A stretch of DNA of 64,000 nt from an uncultured Clostridia bacterium (lineage in GTDB: Bacteria > Bacillota > Clostridia > TANB77 > CAG-508), in the NCBI GenBank assembly GCA_944391855.1, contig CALXVB010000001.1:1-64000 (forward strand), read 5' to 3'. A model generated the notes under the pieces. The model worked only from the letters and a program-made list of their open reading frames with translations. It ran no database searches and was not told where the DNA came from. Position numbers and translations under genes: made by a program. Below, one piece after another: positions 46,918-56,856 of this stretch (position 1 is the first letter of the stretch; each line of letters opens with the position of its first letter).

Positions 46918-48318
46918 ATGAAAAAAGGATTTAGATTTTACATAGCTTTATGGGGTGCAAAAGCAGGAACTGTTTTATTAAAATTATTTAGAAGAAATGC
47001 AAGCTTTTTTCCAGGAAAATTTGCATTAAAAATATGTCCAGACTTTATAGGTAAAATAGAAAAGCCAAAAACAATAATTGCAGTAACAGGAACTAATGGG
47101 AAAACTACTGTATGTAACATGACAGAAGATATATTAAGAGATAATAATTATGTATTTATAGATAATAAATATGGCTCAAATATAGATGCTGGAATTACTA
47201 CAACTTTAATAAGTGGAGTAGGACTTATGGGAAAATCTAAAAAAGATTTAGCCGTTTTAGAGGTAGATGAAAGAAGTGCACCAAAGGTGTATCCATATCT
47301 AACTCCTACATATTTAGTATGTACAAACCTATTTAGAGATTCACTTATGAGAAATGCACATACAGAATTTATTTCAGGAATACTTACAAAATATATTCCT
47401 AAAGAAACTACATTAATATTAAATGGTGACGACTTAATAACAAGTAATATAGCACCTGAAAACAAAAGAATCTATTTTGGTATAGATAGGTTAGATACAG
47501 ATACGAAAGAATGCGAAAATCTTTCAAGAGACATAATTGCATGTCCAAAATGTAATACAAAATTAGTGTATGATTATGTAAGATACAACCACATAGGTAA
47601 AGCACATTGCCCAAAATGTGACTTTAAATCACCAGAGGTAGATTACTTGGCTACTAATTTAGATTTAAAGAATATGAAATTAACTTTAAAAAATGATAAT
47701 TTGGAAGAAGAATATGATTTAATAAGTGATAATATTATAAATATATATAATATTGTTACAGTAATTACAGTATTAAAACAAATTGGATTAAGTAAAAATC
47801 AGATAAATGAGTCACTAAAGAAACAAAAAATAGTAGATACAAGATATAGTGAAGAAGTGGTAGATGGAGTAAAAGTTATTACTCATTTAGCAAAAGGAAT
47901 GAATCCTATTGCTTGTTCTAGAGTATTTGATTATGTAAGAAAATATAAAGGAAACAAAGTTGTAATACTTCTTTTAGATGACTTACATGAAGCTGCAAGT
48001 GGAAGTGAAAATACAGCCTGGCAATATGATACAGATTACGAATTTTTAAATGATGATAGTATAAAACAAATAATTTTAGCAGGTGTAAGATATTTAGATG
48101 GATATGTACGATTACAAATGGCAGGAATAGATAAAAGTAAAATTTATTACCAAAGAGACGAAATATCTGCATTAGATAATATAAAATTAGATGGAATAGA
48201 AACTGTATTTATACTACATGATTTATACTCAATGGAATTAAAAGATGCGGCAAAGAAGAAAATTGAAATTATGATTAGAAACAAAGAGGGAAAAGAAAGC
48301 AAAGATAATAATAAATAA
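46918..48318 (+). CDS. murT: Lipid II isoglutaminyl synthase, MurT subunit
   Basis: The 466-residue Mur-ligase-like protein has the P-loop AVTGTNGKTTVCNM near residue 57, a four-cysteine ribbon (CPKCN and CPKCD) in the central domain, and the C-terminal DUF1727 domain that binds GatD. With GatD it amidates the D-Glu of lipid II using ATP. Zn-ribbon MurT is the usual form. Confidence 0.94.
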   Translation: MKKGFRFYIALWGAKAGTVLLKLFRRNASFFPGKFALKICPDFIGKIEKPKTIIAVTGTNGKTTVCNMTEDILRDNNYVFIDNKYGSNIDAGITTTLISGVGLMGKSKKDLAVLEVDERSAPKVYPYLTPTYLVCTNLFRDSLMRNAHTEFISGILTKYIPKETTLILNGDDLITSNIAPENKRIYFGIDRLDTDTKECENLSRDIIACPKCNTKLVYDYVRYNHIGKAHCPKCDFKSPEVDYLATNLDLKNMKLTLKNDNLEEEYDLISDNIINIYNIVTVITVLKQIGLSKNQINESLKKQKIVDTRYSEEVVDGVKVITHLAKGMNPIACSRVFDYVRKYKGNKVVILLLDDLHEAASGSENTAWQYDTDYEFLNDDSIKQIILAGVRYLDGYVRLQMAGIDKSKIYYQRDEISALDNIKLDGIETVFILHDLYSMELKDAAKKKIEIMIRNKEGKESKDNNK

Positions 48319-48377
48319 AGCAAGGACTATATGATATAAGTAATTTAATACTTAGAATTAAGAAAAGGAGAATATAG

Positions 48378-49073
48378 ATGAAAATAGAGATTTTATTTCC
48401 AGAGTTTTGTAATTTATATGGAGATATGTTTAATATGAAATATTTAAAAAAATGTTTACCAGATGCAGAATTTATAGAAACAGCACTAGAGGAAGAGCCA
48501 GCATTTGTAAAAGAAAATGTAAACCTAATATATTTAGGACCAATGACAGAAAAAACGCAAGAAAAAGTTATTTCTAAACTACTACCATATAAAGAGAGAA
48601 TTTTGGAATTAATTGAAAAAAATGTAGTATTTCTGTTTACAGGAAATGCCTTAGAAGTACTTGGAAAATACATAGAAAATGAAGATGGAACTAAAATAGA
48701 CGGAATTGGTATATTTGACGTATATGCTAAAAGAGATATGTTTCATAGACATAATAGCTTCTTAATTGGAAAACATGAAGATATAGAAGTAATAGGATTT
48801 AAGAGTCAATTTACAATGCTATATGGCGATAATTCTAACATGGCATTTTTAGAGGTAGAAAAGGGAATAGGCATAAATAAGGAAAGCAAATTAGAAGGAA
48901 TAAAGAAAAACAACTTTATAGGAACATATTTAATAGGACCACTTCTAATCTTAAACCCTTTATTTACAAAGAAAATTCTAGAAATGCTAGGAGTAGAAAA
49001 TGAGGTGGCTTTAAAAGAGGATACAATGGCAGCATACGAAGCAAGGCTAAAAGAGTTAAGAAAATTAGGATAA
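48378..49073 (+). CDS. gatD: GatD-like subunit lacking the catalytic residues
   Basis: The 231-residue protein lies 59 bases after murT and aligns with GatD: opening FPEFCNLYGDMFNM, then GKYIENEDGTKIDGIGIFDVY and GTYLIGPLLILNP. In GatD the glutaminase uses the Cys of a CGGYQ loop and a His in YLHGP. Here the first site reads FTGNALEVLG with no Cys and the second reads YLIGP with Ile for His. It is therefore probably not a working glutaminase. It may still hold MurT in shape while ammonia comes from elsewhere. Confidence 0.82.
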   Translation: MKIEILFPEFCNLYGDMFNMKYLKKCLPDAEFIETALEEEPAFVKENVNLIYLGPMTEKTQEKVISKLLPYKERILELIEKNVVFLFTGNALEVLGKYIENEDGTKIDGIGIFDVYAKRDMFHRHNSFLIGKHEDIEVIGFKSQFTMLYGDNSNMAFLEVEKGIGINKESKLEGIKKNNFIGTYLIGPLLILNPLFTKKILEMLGVENEVALKEDTMAAYEARLKELRKLG

Positions 49074-49157
49074 AGAAAAGTAAACTATTGAAAAATAGTA
49101 GAAAGTGTGATATAAGTTAATCAAATTTAGCAAATAAAACAGGGATGAAAATACAAA

Positions 49158-50183
49158 GTGAAAAATATAAAAGAATATAATCTAGACGAATTACAAGAAG
49201 AAATGCTAGCACTAGGAGAAAAAAAGTATAGGGCAGAGCAAATTTTTAAATGGATATATGTAGAAAAGATAAAAGAATTCGATGAGATGACTAATTTATC
49301 TATAGAACTTCGTGAGAAACTAAAAAAAGAATACACAATGTGTAATTTTAAAATATTAAAGAAACAAGAGGCATCAGATGGTACGAAAAAGTATCTATTT
49401 GACGTACTTGATGGAAATGCAATAGAAAGTGTTTTGATGGAATATCATCATGGAAAAACAATATGTGTATCTTCACAAATAGGTTGTAAAATGGGATGCA
49501 AATTTTGTGCATCAACAGGTATAAAGTTTATAAGAAGTTTAACTTGTGGAGAAATTGTGGAACAAGTTTTAGCAGTAGAGCAAGATATTGGAGATAAAAT
49601 ATCAAACATTGTATTTATGGGAATAGGAGAGCCTTTTGATAATTACGAAAATGTAATGAGGGCAATAAAAATACTAAATAATCAAAAAGGATTAAATATA
49701 GGTGCAAGACATATAAGTATATCAACAAGTGGATTAGTACCAATGATATATAAATTTGCAGACGAAGAGTTACAGTGCACACTTTCTATATCACTTCATG
49801 CAACTAATGACGAAAAGCGTAGCAAAATGATGCCAATAAATAATAGATATAATATCGAAGAACTAATGAAAGCCTGTAAATACTATATAGAAAAAACAAA
49901 TAAAAGAATATCGTTTGAATATGCATTAGCTAAAGATAATAATGATAATTTAAATGATGCAAAGGAATTAGTAAAATTACTTAAAGGCATGTTATGCCAT
50001 GTAAATTTAATTCCGATAAATAAAATAGAAAATGGAGACTATGTAAAAAGCACAAATGAAAATATTATAAAATTTAGAGATTACTTAAATGCCAATGGAA
50101 TTGTAGCAACTATTAGAAGAGAATTAGGTTCAGATATAGATGCTGCATGTGGACAGCTTAGAAGAAAGAGCTTAAAAGAATAA
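49158..50183 (+). CDS. rlmN: Dual-specificity rRNA/tRNA adenine C2-methyltransferase RlmN
   Basis: The 341-residue radical SAM protein has CKMGCKFC (iron-sulfur cluster), MGIGEPFDN, and the late AACGQLR with the catalytic Cys. It methylates A2503 of 23S rRNA and A37 of some tRNAs. Start is GTG. It leads the rlmN-prpC-prkC-rsgA-rpe cluster common in Firmicutes. Confidence 0.95.
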   Translation: MKNIKEYNLDELQEEMLALGEKKYRAEQIFKWIYVEKIKEFDEMTNLSIELREKLKKEYTMCNFKILKKQEASDGTKKYLFDVLDGNAIESVLMEYHHGKTICVSSQIGCKMGCKFCASTGIKFIRSLTCGEIVEQVLAVEQDIGDKISNIVFMGIGEPFDNYENVMRAIKILNNQKGLNIGARHISISTSGLVPMIYKFADEELQCTLSISLHATNDEKRSKMMPINNRYNIEELMKACKYYIEKTNKRISFEYALAKDNNDNLNDAKELVKLLKGMLCHVNLIPINKIENGDYVKSTNENIIKFRDYLNANGIVATIRRELGSDIDAACGQLRRKSLKE

Positions 50184-50208
50184 TAAATAATGAAAGGTTA
50201 GGTTAATT

Positions 50209-50931
50209 ATGGTTTTTGCTAAAACAGACATAGGAAAAGCAAGAGAAATAAACCAAGACTATTACTATGTTTCAAAAGAAAACTCCATACCAAAATTGTA
50301 TATATTAGCAGATGGTATGGGAGGATATAAAGGAGGAGAGATAGCAAGTAAACTTGCTGTAGAATCTGCTCAAAAGTATATAGAAAACAATTTTAATAAT
50401 AATTTGATTGAAAAAGAAGAAATTTTAAAATTAATAGGAAATGCTGTCGAATATGCCAATATGGTAGTATACGAAAAATCAAAAGAAGTTAAAGAATTAG
50501 AAGGGATGGGTACTACTTTAGAGGTTTGTTTAATATATAATAATAAGGCATATATAGGACATGTTGGAGATAGCAGAATATATAGAATAAGAAAAGAAGT
50601 TATAAGAAAGCTTACAAAAGATCATAGCTATGTACAGCAATTAGTAGAAGACAAAAAGATAACGAGGGAAGAAGCAAAAATTCACCCTAAAAAGAATATG
50701 CTAACCAAAGCACTTGGCTGCATGCCATATGTTGAACCAGATTTAAGAGCAAGAAACTTTGAAAAAGGTGACATATTTATAATGTGCTCAGATGGTTTAA
50801 CAAATATGGTAGAAGAAAAAAGAATTTATGAACTTGTAAAACAAAATGTAAATGAAGCGGCAGAGAACTTAATAAATGAGGCGAATCTAGCAGGTGGATA
50901 TGACAATATTACTGTTATTATAATAAATTAA
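50209..50931 (+). CDS. prpC: PP2C-type Ser/Thr phosphatase PrpC (Stp)
   Basis: The 240-residue protein has the PP2C metal motifs REINQDYYY, LADGMGGYKGGE, GHVGDSRIYR, CSDGLTNMV and GGYDNITVI. It reverses phosphorylation by PrkC, encoded 16 bases downstream. Confidence 0.95.
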   Translation: MVFAKTDIGKAREINQDYYYVSKENSIPKLYILADGMGGYKGGEIASKLAVESAQKYIENNFNNNLIEKEEILKLIGNAVEYANMVVYEKSKEVKELEGMGTTLEVCLIYNNKAYIGHVGDSRIYRIRKEVIRKLTKDHSYVQQLVEDKKITREEAKIHPKKNMLTKALGCMPYVEPDLRARNFEKGDIFIMCSDGLTNMVEEKRIYELVKQNVNEAAENLINEANLAGGYDNITVIIIN

Positions 50932-50947
50932 GAGGAGAAGATTTTTT

Positions 50948-52930
50948 ATGAATCTAGAAGGAAAATTAATAGGAAATAGATATGAAATACTAGAGATAAT
51001 TGGTAAAGGTGGTATGGCTACAGTATATAAGGCACAAGACCAAATCTTAAAAAGATATGTAGCTGTTAAAGTATTAAGAGAAGAGTTTACAACAGATGAG
51101 GAATTTATAAGAAGGTTTAATACTGAGGCACAATCAGCAGCAAGCTTAACTCATCAAAATATAGTATCAATATATGACGTAGGAAATCAAGACAATATTT
51201 ACTATATTGTAATGGAATTAATACAAGGAAAAACATTAAAACAAATAATAGATGAAGATGGTGTACTTCCATGGAAATGGTCATTAAATATAGCAATACA
51301 AATTGCATCAGCTTTAGAGGTGGCACATAAGAACCATATAGTACATAGAGACATAAAACCACATAATATAATAATTACAGAAGATGGAATTGCAAAGGTT
51401 ACAGACTTTGGAATAGCAAAAGCTGTATCAAATTCAACAATTACAGCATTTGGAACTACAATAGGTTCAGTACATTATTTCTCACCAGAACATGCTAGAG
51501 GAGGATATACTGATGCAAAATCAGATTTATACTCACTAGGTGTTGTAATATATGAAATGCTAACAGGAAGAGTACCTTTTGACGCTGATACACCTGTATC
51601 AATAGCATTAAAACATATGCAAGAAAAACCTATAGAGCCTATTAAATTAAATCCATCAATACCATATTCAGTTAATAAAATAATAATGAAAGCAATGGAA
51701 AAGGACTTAAACTTACGTTATCAATCAGCAACAGAAATGCTAAAAGACTTAAATATGGCACTAAAAAATCCAGATGGAGATTTTGTGAAAACTGCTTCAA
51801 ATGAGATGGCATATACTCAAAGAATAGATACAGTAGGACAAGAAGAATATATGAGTGATAAGTCTAATACAAGTGAAGAAAAAGGTAAAAAGAAAAAAGG
51901 AAAATTGGGTCAATTCTTTGAAAAATACCCAGCAGCAAAATATATAATAATCATTCTTCTTTTAATATTAATACCAGTAGTAGGGTTCTTTGGAACACAA
52001 GCAGTACTTAACTTAGGTAGAGGAAATGATGTAAAATTACCAAATTTTGTGAACATGACTAGAGAAGAGGCAGAAAGAGCAGCAGAAGAGGCAGGATTAC
52101 AATTAGAAATTACAGAAGAATTTAATTCGGAACTAGAAATTGGTAAAGTTATATCACAAGAACCACAATACATGGAAGGATATTTGGTAAAAGAAGACTC
52201 AACAGTAAAAATAGTTATAAGTAAAGGCGAAAATATAAAACCAGTACCTGACGTAGTAGGAAAAACAAGAGAAGAGGCAGAAGCAGAACTTAAAGCAGCA
52301 GAATTCCAAGTTGAAGTTATCGAAGAAGCTAGCGACAAAGTAGAAGCTGGATATGTAATAAGACAAGATCCAGAAGGAGACGAAGAAAGAAACGCAGGAG
52401 AAACAATAAAAATATATGTAAGTACTGGTATAAAACAAATAACGATGGAACATGTAATAGGACAACCAGAAGCAGATGCCAAAAAAACACTTACAGATTT
52501 AGGGTTTGAAGTAAATGTGGTTTATGAGGAAGATACCAGCAAAGATGATGGAACAGTATTGAGACAAAGTATAGACGTAGGAACAACTGTAGATGACGGA
52601 ACAGAAGTTACACTTACAGTAAACAGAATAGAAGAGATAAAGAATGGAACAGTAAATATTAATTTAAAATCTTTAATTGGAGAAGAAATAGAGATTGCTG
52701 ATGATGGTGTAACAGAAATAAATCCAACCGTACGAGTTAGAATAACAGTAACCTCAGAAGGCTCTGAAGAAACTGTATACGATAGAGATCAAAGAAAAGA
52801 TAATACGAATTTATCAGTACCAGTATCTGGAAGAGGAACAATTACTGTAAAAGTATTTATTAATGACGTTAGAGAAGCACAAGAAACATTAAACTTAAAT
52901 TCAAGTAATCCAGTATTAACTATAGACTAG
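50948..52930 (+). CDS. prkC: PASTA-domain Ser/Thr kinase PrkC (Stk1)
   Basis: The 660-residue protein has a cytoplasmic kinase domain (GKGGMATVYKAQ, VAVKVLRE, HRDIKPHNI, DFGIAKA), a membrane helix near residues 333-353, and three PASTA domains (about 365-425, 432-500 and 503-570) that bind muropeptides or lipid II, followed by about 90 more outside residues. It senses cell-wall state and spore germination signals. Confidence 0.96.
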   Translation: MNLEGKLIGNRYEILEIIGKGGMATVYKAQDQILKRYVAVKVLREEFTTDEEFIRRFNTEAQSAASLTHQNIVSIYDVGNQDNIYYIVMELIQGKTLKQIIDEDGVLPWKWSLNIAIQIASALEVAHKNHIVHRDIKPHNIIITEDGIAKVTDFGIAKAVSNSTITAFGTTIGSVHYFSPEHARGGYTDAKSDLYSLGVVIYEMLTGRVPFDADTPVSIALKHMQEKPIEPIKLNPSIPYSVNKIIMKAMEKDLNLRYQSATEMLKDLNMALKNPDGDFVKTASNEMAYTQRIDTVGQEEYMSDKSNTSEEKGKKKKGKLGQFFEKYPAAKYIIIILLLILIPVVGFFGTQAVLNLGRGNDVKLPNFVNMTREEAERAAEEAGLQLEITEEFNSELEIGKVISQEPQYMEGYLVKEDSTVKIVISKGENIKPVPDVVGKTREEAEAELKAAEFQVEVIEEASDKVEAGYVIRQDPEGDEERNAGETIKIYVSTGIKQITMEHVIGQPEADAKKTLTDLGFEVNVVYEEDTSKDDGTVLRQSIDVGTTVDDGTEVTLTVNRIEEIKNGTVNINLKSLIGEEIEIADDGVTEINPTVRVRITVTSEGSEETVYDRDQRKDNTNLSVPVSGRGTITVKVFINDVREAQETLNLNSSNPVLTID

Positions 52931-52948
52931 AAAATAAAGATATAATTA

Positions 52949-52992
52949 AAAGCTATACTAATAAAAATAATTATTATGTATAGCTTTTTTAT
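52949..52992 (+). terminator. Terminator of prkC
   Basis: AAAAGCTATAC pairs with GTATAGCTTTT across a loop, with T-rich sequence after it. Confidence 0.8.
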
Positions 52993-53185
52993 TTTATTAT
53001 CTTTATCACCTTTACTATTTTATATTATATACACTCTATTTAATTATATATATTTTTGACTTGCTTGAAATTATTTCTTTGTATGGTATAATATATGGCA
53101 GTTAGAGAAAACTTAGAATATGTAAATAGAAAATTAGACATAAATCAAAAAAATATAAGTAAGGAATTAAGCAAGGAGGCTTTTA

Positions 53186-54049
53186 GTGCAAAAAGAAATA
53201 GAAAATGGAATAGTAATAAGTAACATATCAGATTTATATAAAGTAGAAGTAAATAATATAGTATATGACTGTAATGCAAGAGGAAAATTTAAAGCAGGTG
53301 AAATAAGTCCAGTAGCAGGAGATTTAGTAGAAATAGATATAACAGATGAAGCAAAAAAAACAGGTGTAATAGAAAAAATACAAGAAAGAAAAAACTATAT
53401 AAAAAGACCCAAAATGGCAAACTTATCACAAATAATCTTAGTAGTATCAATGAAATTACCAAAACCAGACTTATTACTTTTAGATAAGCAATTAGTATAT
53501 GCAGAATATATGAATATAAAGCCAATAATTTGTTTGAATAAAATAGATTTAGAAGATGAAGATAAGATAGACAATATATATAACTTATATAAAAGCATAG
53601 GATATGAAGTTATAAAAACAGATGCCAAAAACAACATAGGTGTAGATGAAATAAAAAAATACTTAAAAAATAATGTGACAGCATTTTCAGGAAACTCTGG
53701 AGTAGGAAAATCTACATTAATTAACTTATTATTAGGAAAAACAATAGCACAAGAGGGTAATATTAGCAATAAAAGCAAAAGAGGAAAAAACACAACAACA
53801 CAAGTGGTGCTATATAAAATAGATGAAAACTCATATATAGCAGACACACCGGGATTTTCAACATTCGATATAAACGAGATAGACAAAAAAGAACTAGCAT
53901 ATTATTTTATAGAATTTAGACCATATATAGAACAGTGCGAATATATAGACTGTAGCCATATAAAAGAAGAAAATTGTGGTATAAAAAAAGCTGTACAAGA
54001 AGGAAAAATATCAAAAGACAGATATGAAAGATTTTGTCACTTTGGGTAG
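53186..54049 (+). CDS. rsgA: Ribosome small-subunit GTPase RsgA, C-terminus altered by a repeat
   Basis: The 287-residue protein has the OB domain, then a circularly permuted GTPase: NKIDLED (G4), FSGNSGVGKSTLI (G1), DTPGFS (G3), and the zinc cluster with CEYIDCSHIKEENC. It checks 30S maturation. Start is GTG with AAGGAGG upstream. The last residues (CHFG) and the stop codon are inside the first unit of a 39-base tandem repeat, so the natural C-terminal helix end has probably been cut short. Confidence 0.94.
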   Translation: MQKEIENGIVISNISDLYKVEVNNIVYDCNARGKFKAGEISPVAGDLVEIDITDEAKKTGVIEKIQERKNYIKRPKMANLSQIILVVSMKLPKPDLLLLDKQLVYAEYMNIKPIICLNKIDLEDEDKIDNIYNLYKSIGYEVIKTDAKNNIGVDEIKKYLKNNVTAFSGNSGVGKSTLINLLLGKTIAQEGNISNKSKRGKNTTTQVVLYKIDENSYIADTPGFSTFDINEIDKKELAYYFIEFRPYIEQCEYIDCSHIKEENCGIKKAVQEGKISKDRYERFCHFG

Positions 54050-54175
54050 CCGTCTACTTCAAACTGCCACTTTTGTCACTTTGGGTAGCCGTCTACTTCA
54101 AACTGCCACTTTTGTCACTTTGGGTAGCCGTCTACTTCAAACTGCCACTTTTGTCACATTTGGGGACAGGTTAAA
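54031..54175. repeat. Three 39-bp tandem repeats plus a REP end
   Basis: A unit starting TTTTGTCACTTTGGGTAGCC and ending AAACTGCCAC occurs three times in a row, followed by TTTTGTCACATTTGGGGACAGG. The first unit covers the rsgA stop codon. Confidence 0.85.
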
Positions 54176-54217
54176 AAAATACAAAGTTAAAATGTATAAT
54201 AGAAGAAGGAGGAATTT

Positions 54218-54880
54218 ATGGAATTATCAGTTTCGATTTTAAGTGTAAAAAAAGAAAATTGTATACAAACTTTCTATAATCTAGAAACTGCAGGTGTAGA
54301 TTATTTTCATATAGACGTTATGGATGGGGAGTTTGTAGAAAATGATACAACTAAAATCATGACAGAATATACGGAATATCTAAACACCATAACTAATATA
54401 CCATTGGACGTGCATTTAATGGTCAAGGACGTTATGCCATATATAAAGAGCTATTTAATATTTGAGCCAAGGAGTATTACTGTACATTATGAAGCGGCAA
54501 AGAATAAGGAGGAATTATTAGGGTGGATTCAATATATTAAAGAGCAAAATTGCAAAGTGGGAATTAGTATAAAACCTAATACTGCTGTTAAAGAAATTTT
54601 TGAGTTTCTTCCATATATACATACTGTATTAGTAATGACTGTAGAACCTGGAAAGGGTGGTCAAAAACTGATACCAGAAACGATCGCAAAGATAAAAGAA
54701 TTAAAGAAGTATTTGAAGGAAAATCATTTGGAAGTAGAAATAGAGGCAGATGGTGGAATAAATGAGAATAATGCAAATGGGTTAAAAGAAGCGGGATGCG
54801 ATATTGTAGTTGCAGGAACAAGTATAATGAATTCTGATGATTATAAAGAGATAGTAAGAAAGTTAAAAGTAAAAGATTAA
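54218..54880 (+). CDS. rpe: Ribulose-phosphate 3-epimerase
   Basis: The 220-residue TIM-barrel has HIDVMDGEFVEN, VHLMVKD, the loop TVEPGKGGQ and EADGGINENN, so the catalytic Asp pair and metal His residues are in place. It interconverts ribulose and xylulose 5-phosphate. AGAAGGAGG precedes the ATG. Confidence 0.94.
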   Translation: MELSVSILSVKKENCIQTFYNLETAGVDYFHIDVMDGEFVENDTTKIMTEYTEYLNTITNIPLDVHLMVKDVMPYIKSYLIFEPRSITVHYEAAKNKEELLGWIQYIKEQNCKVGISIKPNTAVKEIFEFLPYIHTVLVMTVEPGKGGQKLIPETIAKIKELKKYLKENHLEVEIEADGGINENNANGLKEAGCDIVVAGTSIMNSDDYKEIVRKLKVKD

Positions 54881-55003
54881 AAAATGATATAGATAGTATC
54901 AGTATTAATAAAATTTATTAAATAAATATATTTTATACTTGATTTATAACATATATTTGTGATAACATATAATAAATTATGAATAATATAAAAAATATTA
55001 TGT

Positions 55004-55054
55004 AGTAGATTAAAAAAAAACCGATTTTGGAGTTTTGTTTTAATCTACTTTTTT
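55004..55054 (+). terminator. Terminator or attenuator before pyrG
   Basis: GTAGATTAAAA pairs with TTTTAATCTAC and six T follow, about 80 bases before pyrG. It may simply end rpe; Firmicute pyrG genes often have an attenuator at this place. Confidence 0.7.
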
Positions 55055-55132
55055 CTTTTTAAATGTTAAATTATTTGTAATAAAAATCTAAAGGTAATAC
55101 TCTAAAAATCGGATAAATACGGGAGGTAAAAA

Positions 55133-56749
55133 ATGAATTCTAAAACAAAGTACATTTTTGTAACAGGCGGAGTAGTATCTGGATTAGGCAAAGGAATAAC
55201 AGCAGCATCATTAGGAAGGTTATTAAAAAACAGAGGATATAAAGTAGTAAATCAAAAATTTGATCCATATATAAATGTAGACCCAGGAACAATGAGCCCA
55301 TATGAACATGGAGAAGTTTTTGTTACAGATGATGGTGCAGAAACAGATTTGGATTTGGGACATTATGAAAGGTTTACAGACGAGAACTTAACTAAAAATT
55401 CAAGTATAACAATGGGAAAGATATATCAAGAAGTAATTGAAAGAGAAAGAAGAGGAGACTATCTAGGAAAAACGGTTCAAGTTATACCTCATATTACAAA
55501 TGCTATAAAAGAAAAAATATATTCATTTGAAAAAGAGAACGTAGATATTGTAATAACTGAAATAGGAGGAACAGTAGGAGATATAGAAGGTCTATCTATT
55601 ATAGAAGCTATAAGACAGGTAGGGCTAGAAAATCAACCAGAAAATGTGGTATATATACATGTTACATTACTTCCATACATATCTGGCTCAAACGAATTAA
55701 AATCAAAGCCAACTCAGCACTCTGTAAAAGAGCTTCAATCGTTTGGAATAAAGCCAGACATATTAGTATGTAGAACAGAAGTAGATATACCTGACAATTT
55801 AAGAGATAAAATCGCACTATTTTGCAATGTTAGAAGAGAAAGCGTAATAGCAAATAAAACAGCCTCTTGCCTATATGAAGTGCCACTTATGCTAGAAAAA
55901 GAAGGACTTGCGGAAGAAGTATGCAAGCATTTAAAGTTAGAAAAAAATAAACCAAATAATAGAGAGTGGGAAAAATTAAACGAAAAAATAAAGAAAATAT
56001 CAAATAAAGAAGTAACTGTAGGAATAGTTGGAAAATATATAAAGCTAGAAGATTCATACTTATCGGTAATAGAAAGCTTAAAACATGCAGGAATAGAAAA
56101 TGGTGCTACGGTGAAAGTAAAATTAATAGATGCAGAAAAAATAACAAAAGACAATGTCAAAGAAATGCTTTCAGGGTGTAATGGAATAGTAGTGCCAGGG
56201 GGATTTGGAAATAGAGGTATAGAAGGCAAAATACAAGCTATAAAATATGTGAGGGAAAACAAAATACCATTTTTAGGAATATGCCTAGGCATGCAAATGG
56301 CAGTAGTAGAATTTGCAAGAAATGTTCTAAAATATGAAGATGCAAACTCAGAAGAATTTGATGAACTTACAGAGCATCCGGTTATTCATTTAATGTATGA
56401 CCAGAAAGACGTAACAAAAAAAGGTGGAACAATGAGACTAGGTAGCTATCCATGCGTTATAAAAAAAGGAAGTTTAGCAAGTAAAATTTACAAGGAAGAA
56501 GAAATATCAGAAAGACACAGGCACCGTTTTGAATATAACAACGAATATAGAGAAGAAATGGAAAGAAATGGGTTAATGATAGCAGGTACGTCACCTAATG
56601 GAAAACTAGTAGAAATAGTAGAACTAAAAAATCATCCATTTTTCATAGCATGCCAATTCCATCCAGAATTCAAATCAAGACCAGACAGACCAGCGCCACT
56701 ATTTAGAGAATTAATTTCACAAATTTGTCGTATAGGGGGACAGGTTTAA
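55133..56749 (+). CDS. pyrG: CTP synthase
   Basis: The 538-residue protein has the synthetase domain ([26 protein letters not shown]) and a glutaminase domain with the catalytic Cys in FLGICLGMQ and the His-Glu in QFHPEF. The last residues (IGGQV) and the stop codon lie in a REP repeat, so the C-terminus has been replaced, though the catalytic parts are complete. Confidence 0.97.
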   Translation: MNSKTKYIFVTGGVVSGLGKGITAASLGRLLKNRGYKVVNQKFDPYINVDPGTMSPYEHGEVFVTDDGAETDLDLGHYERFTDENLTKNSSITMGKIYQEVIERERRGDYLGKTVQVIPHITNAIKEKIYSFEKENVDIVITEIGGTVGDIEGLSIIEAIRQVGLENQPENVVYIHVTLLPYISGSNELKSKPTQHSVKELQSFGIKPDILVCRTEVDIPDNLRDKIALFCNVRRESVIANKTASCLYEVPLMLEKEGLAEEVCKHLKLEKNKPNNREWEKLNEKIKKISNKEVTVGIVGKYIKLEDSYLSVIESLKHAGIENGATVKVKLIDAEKITKDNVKEMLSGCNGIVVPGGFGNRGIEGKIQAIKYVRENKIPFLGICLGMQMAVVEFARNVLKYEDANSEEFDELTEHPVIHLMYDQKDVTKKGGTMRLGSYPCVIKKGSLASKIYKEEEISERHRHRFEYNNEYREEMERNGLMIAGTSPNGKLVEIVELKNHPFFIACQFHPEFKSRPDRPAPLFRELISQICRIGGQV

Positions 56750-56838
56750 AAGCGACAAACCTGTCGGAAAAAGACCTGTCCCTAAACCCGACAAAAATGA
56801 CAGCTTAAGGTGAAAATACCTTGAGCTGTCACTCTTTT
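56738..56838. repeat. REP repeat and terminator after pyrG
   Basis: GGGGGACAGGTTT and AAAGACCTGTCCCTAAACCC flank CGACAAACCTGTCG. Then TGACAGCTTAAGGT pairs with ACCTTGAGCTGTCA (56797 onward) and T-rich sequence, which serves as a terminator between convergent genes. Confidence 0.78.
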
Positions 56839-56856
56839 ATATTCTTCTGAACTTTT

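Noticed and set aside
54031..54175. CRISPR array
   Set aside because: Units are directly adjacent with no unique spacers and there are no cas genes. They are tandem repeats linked to the REP group.
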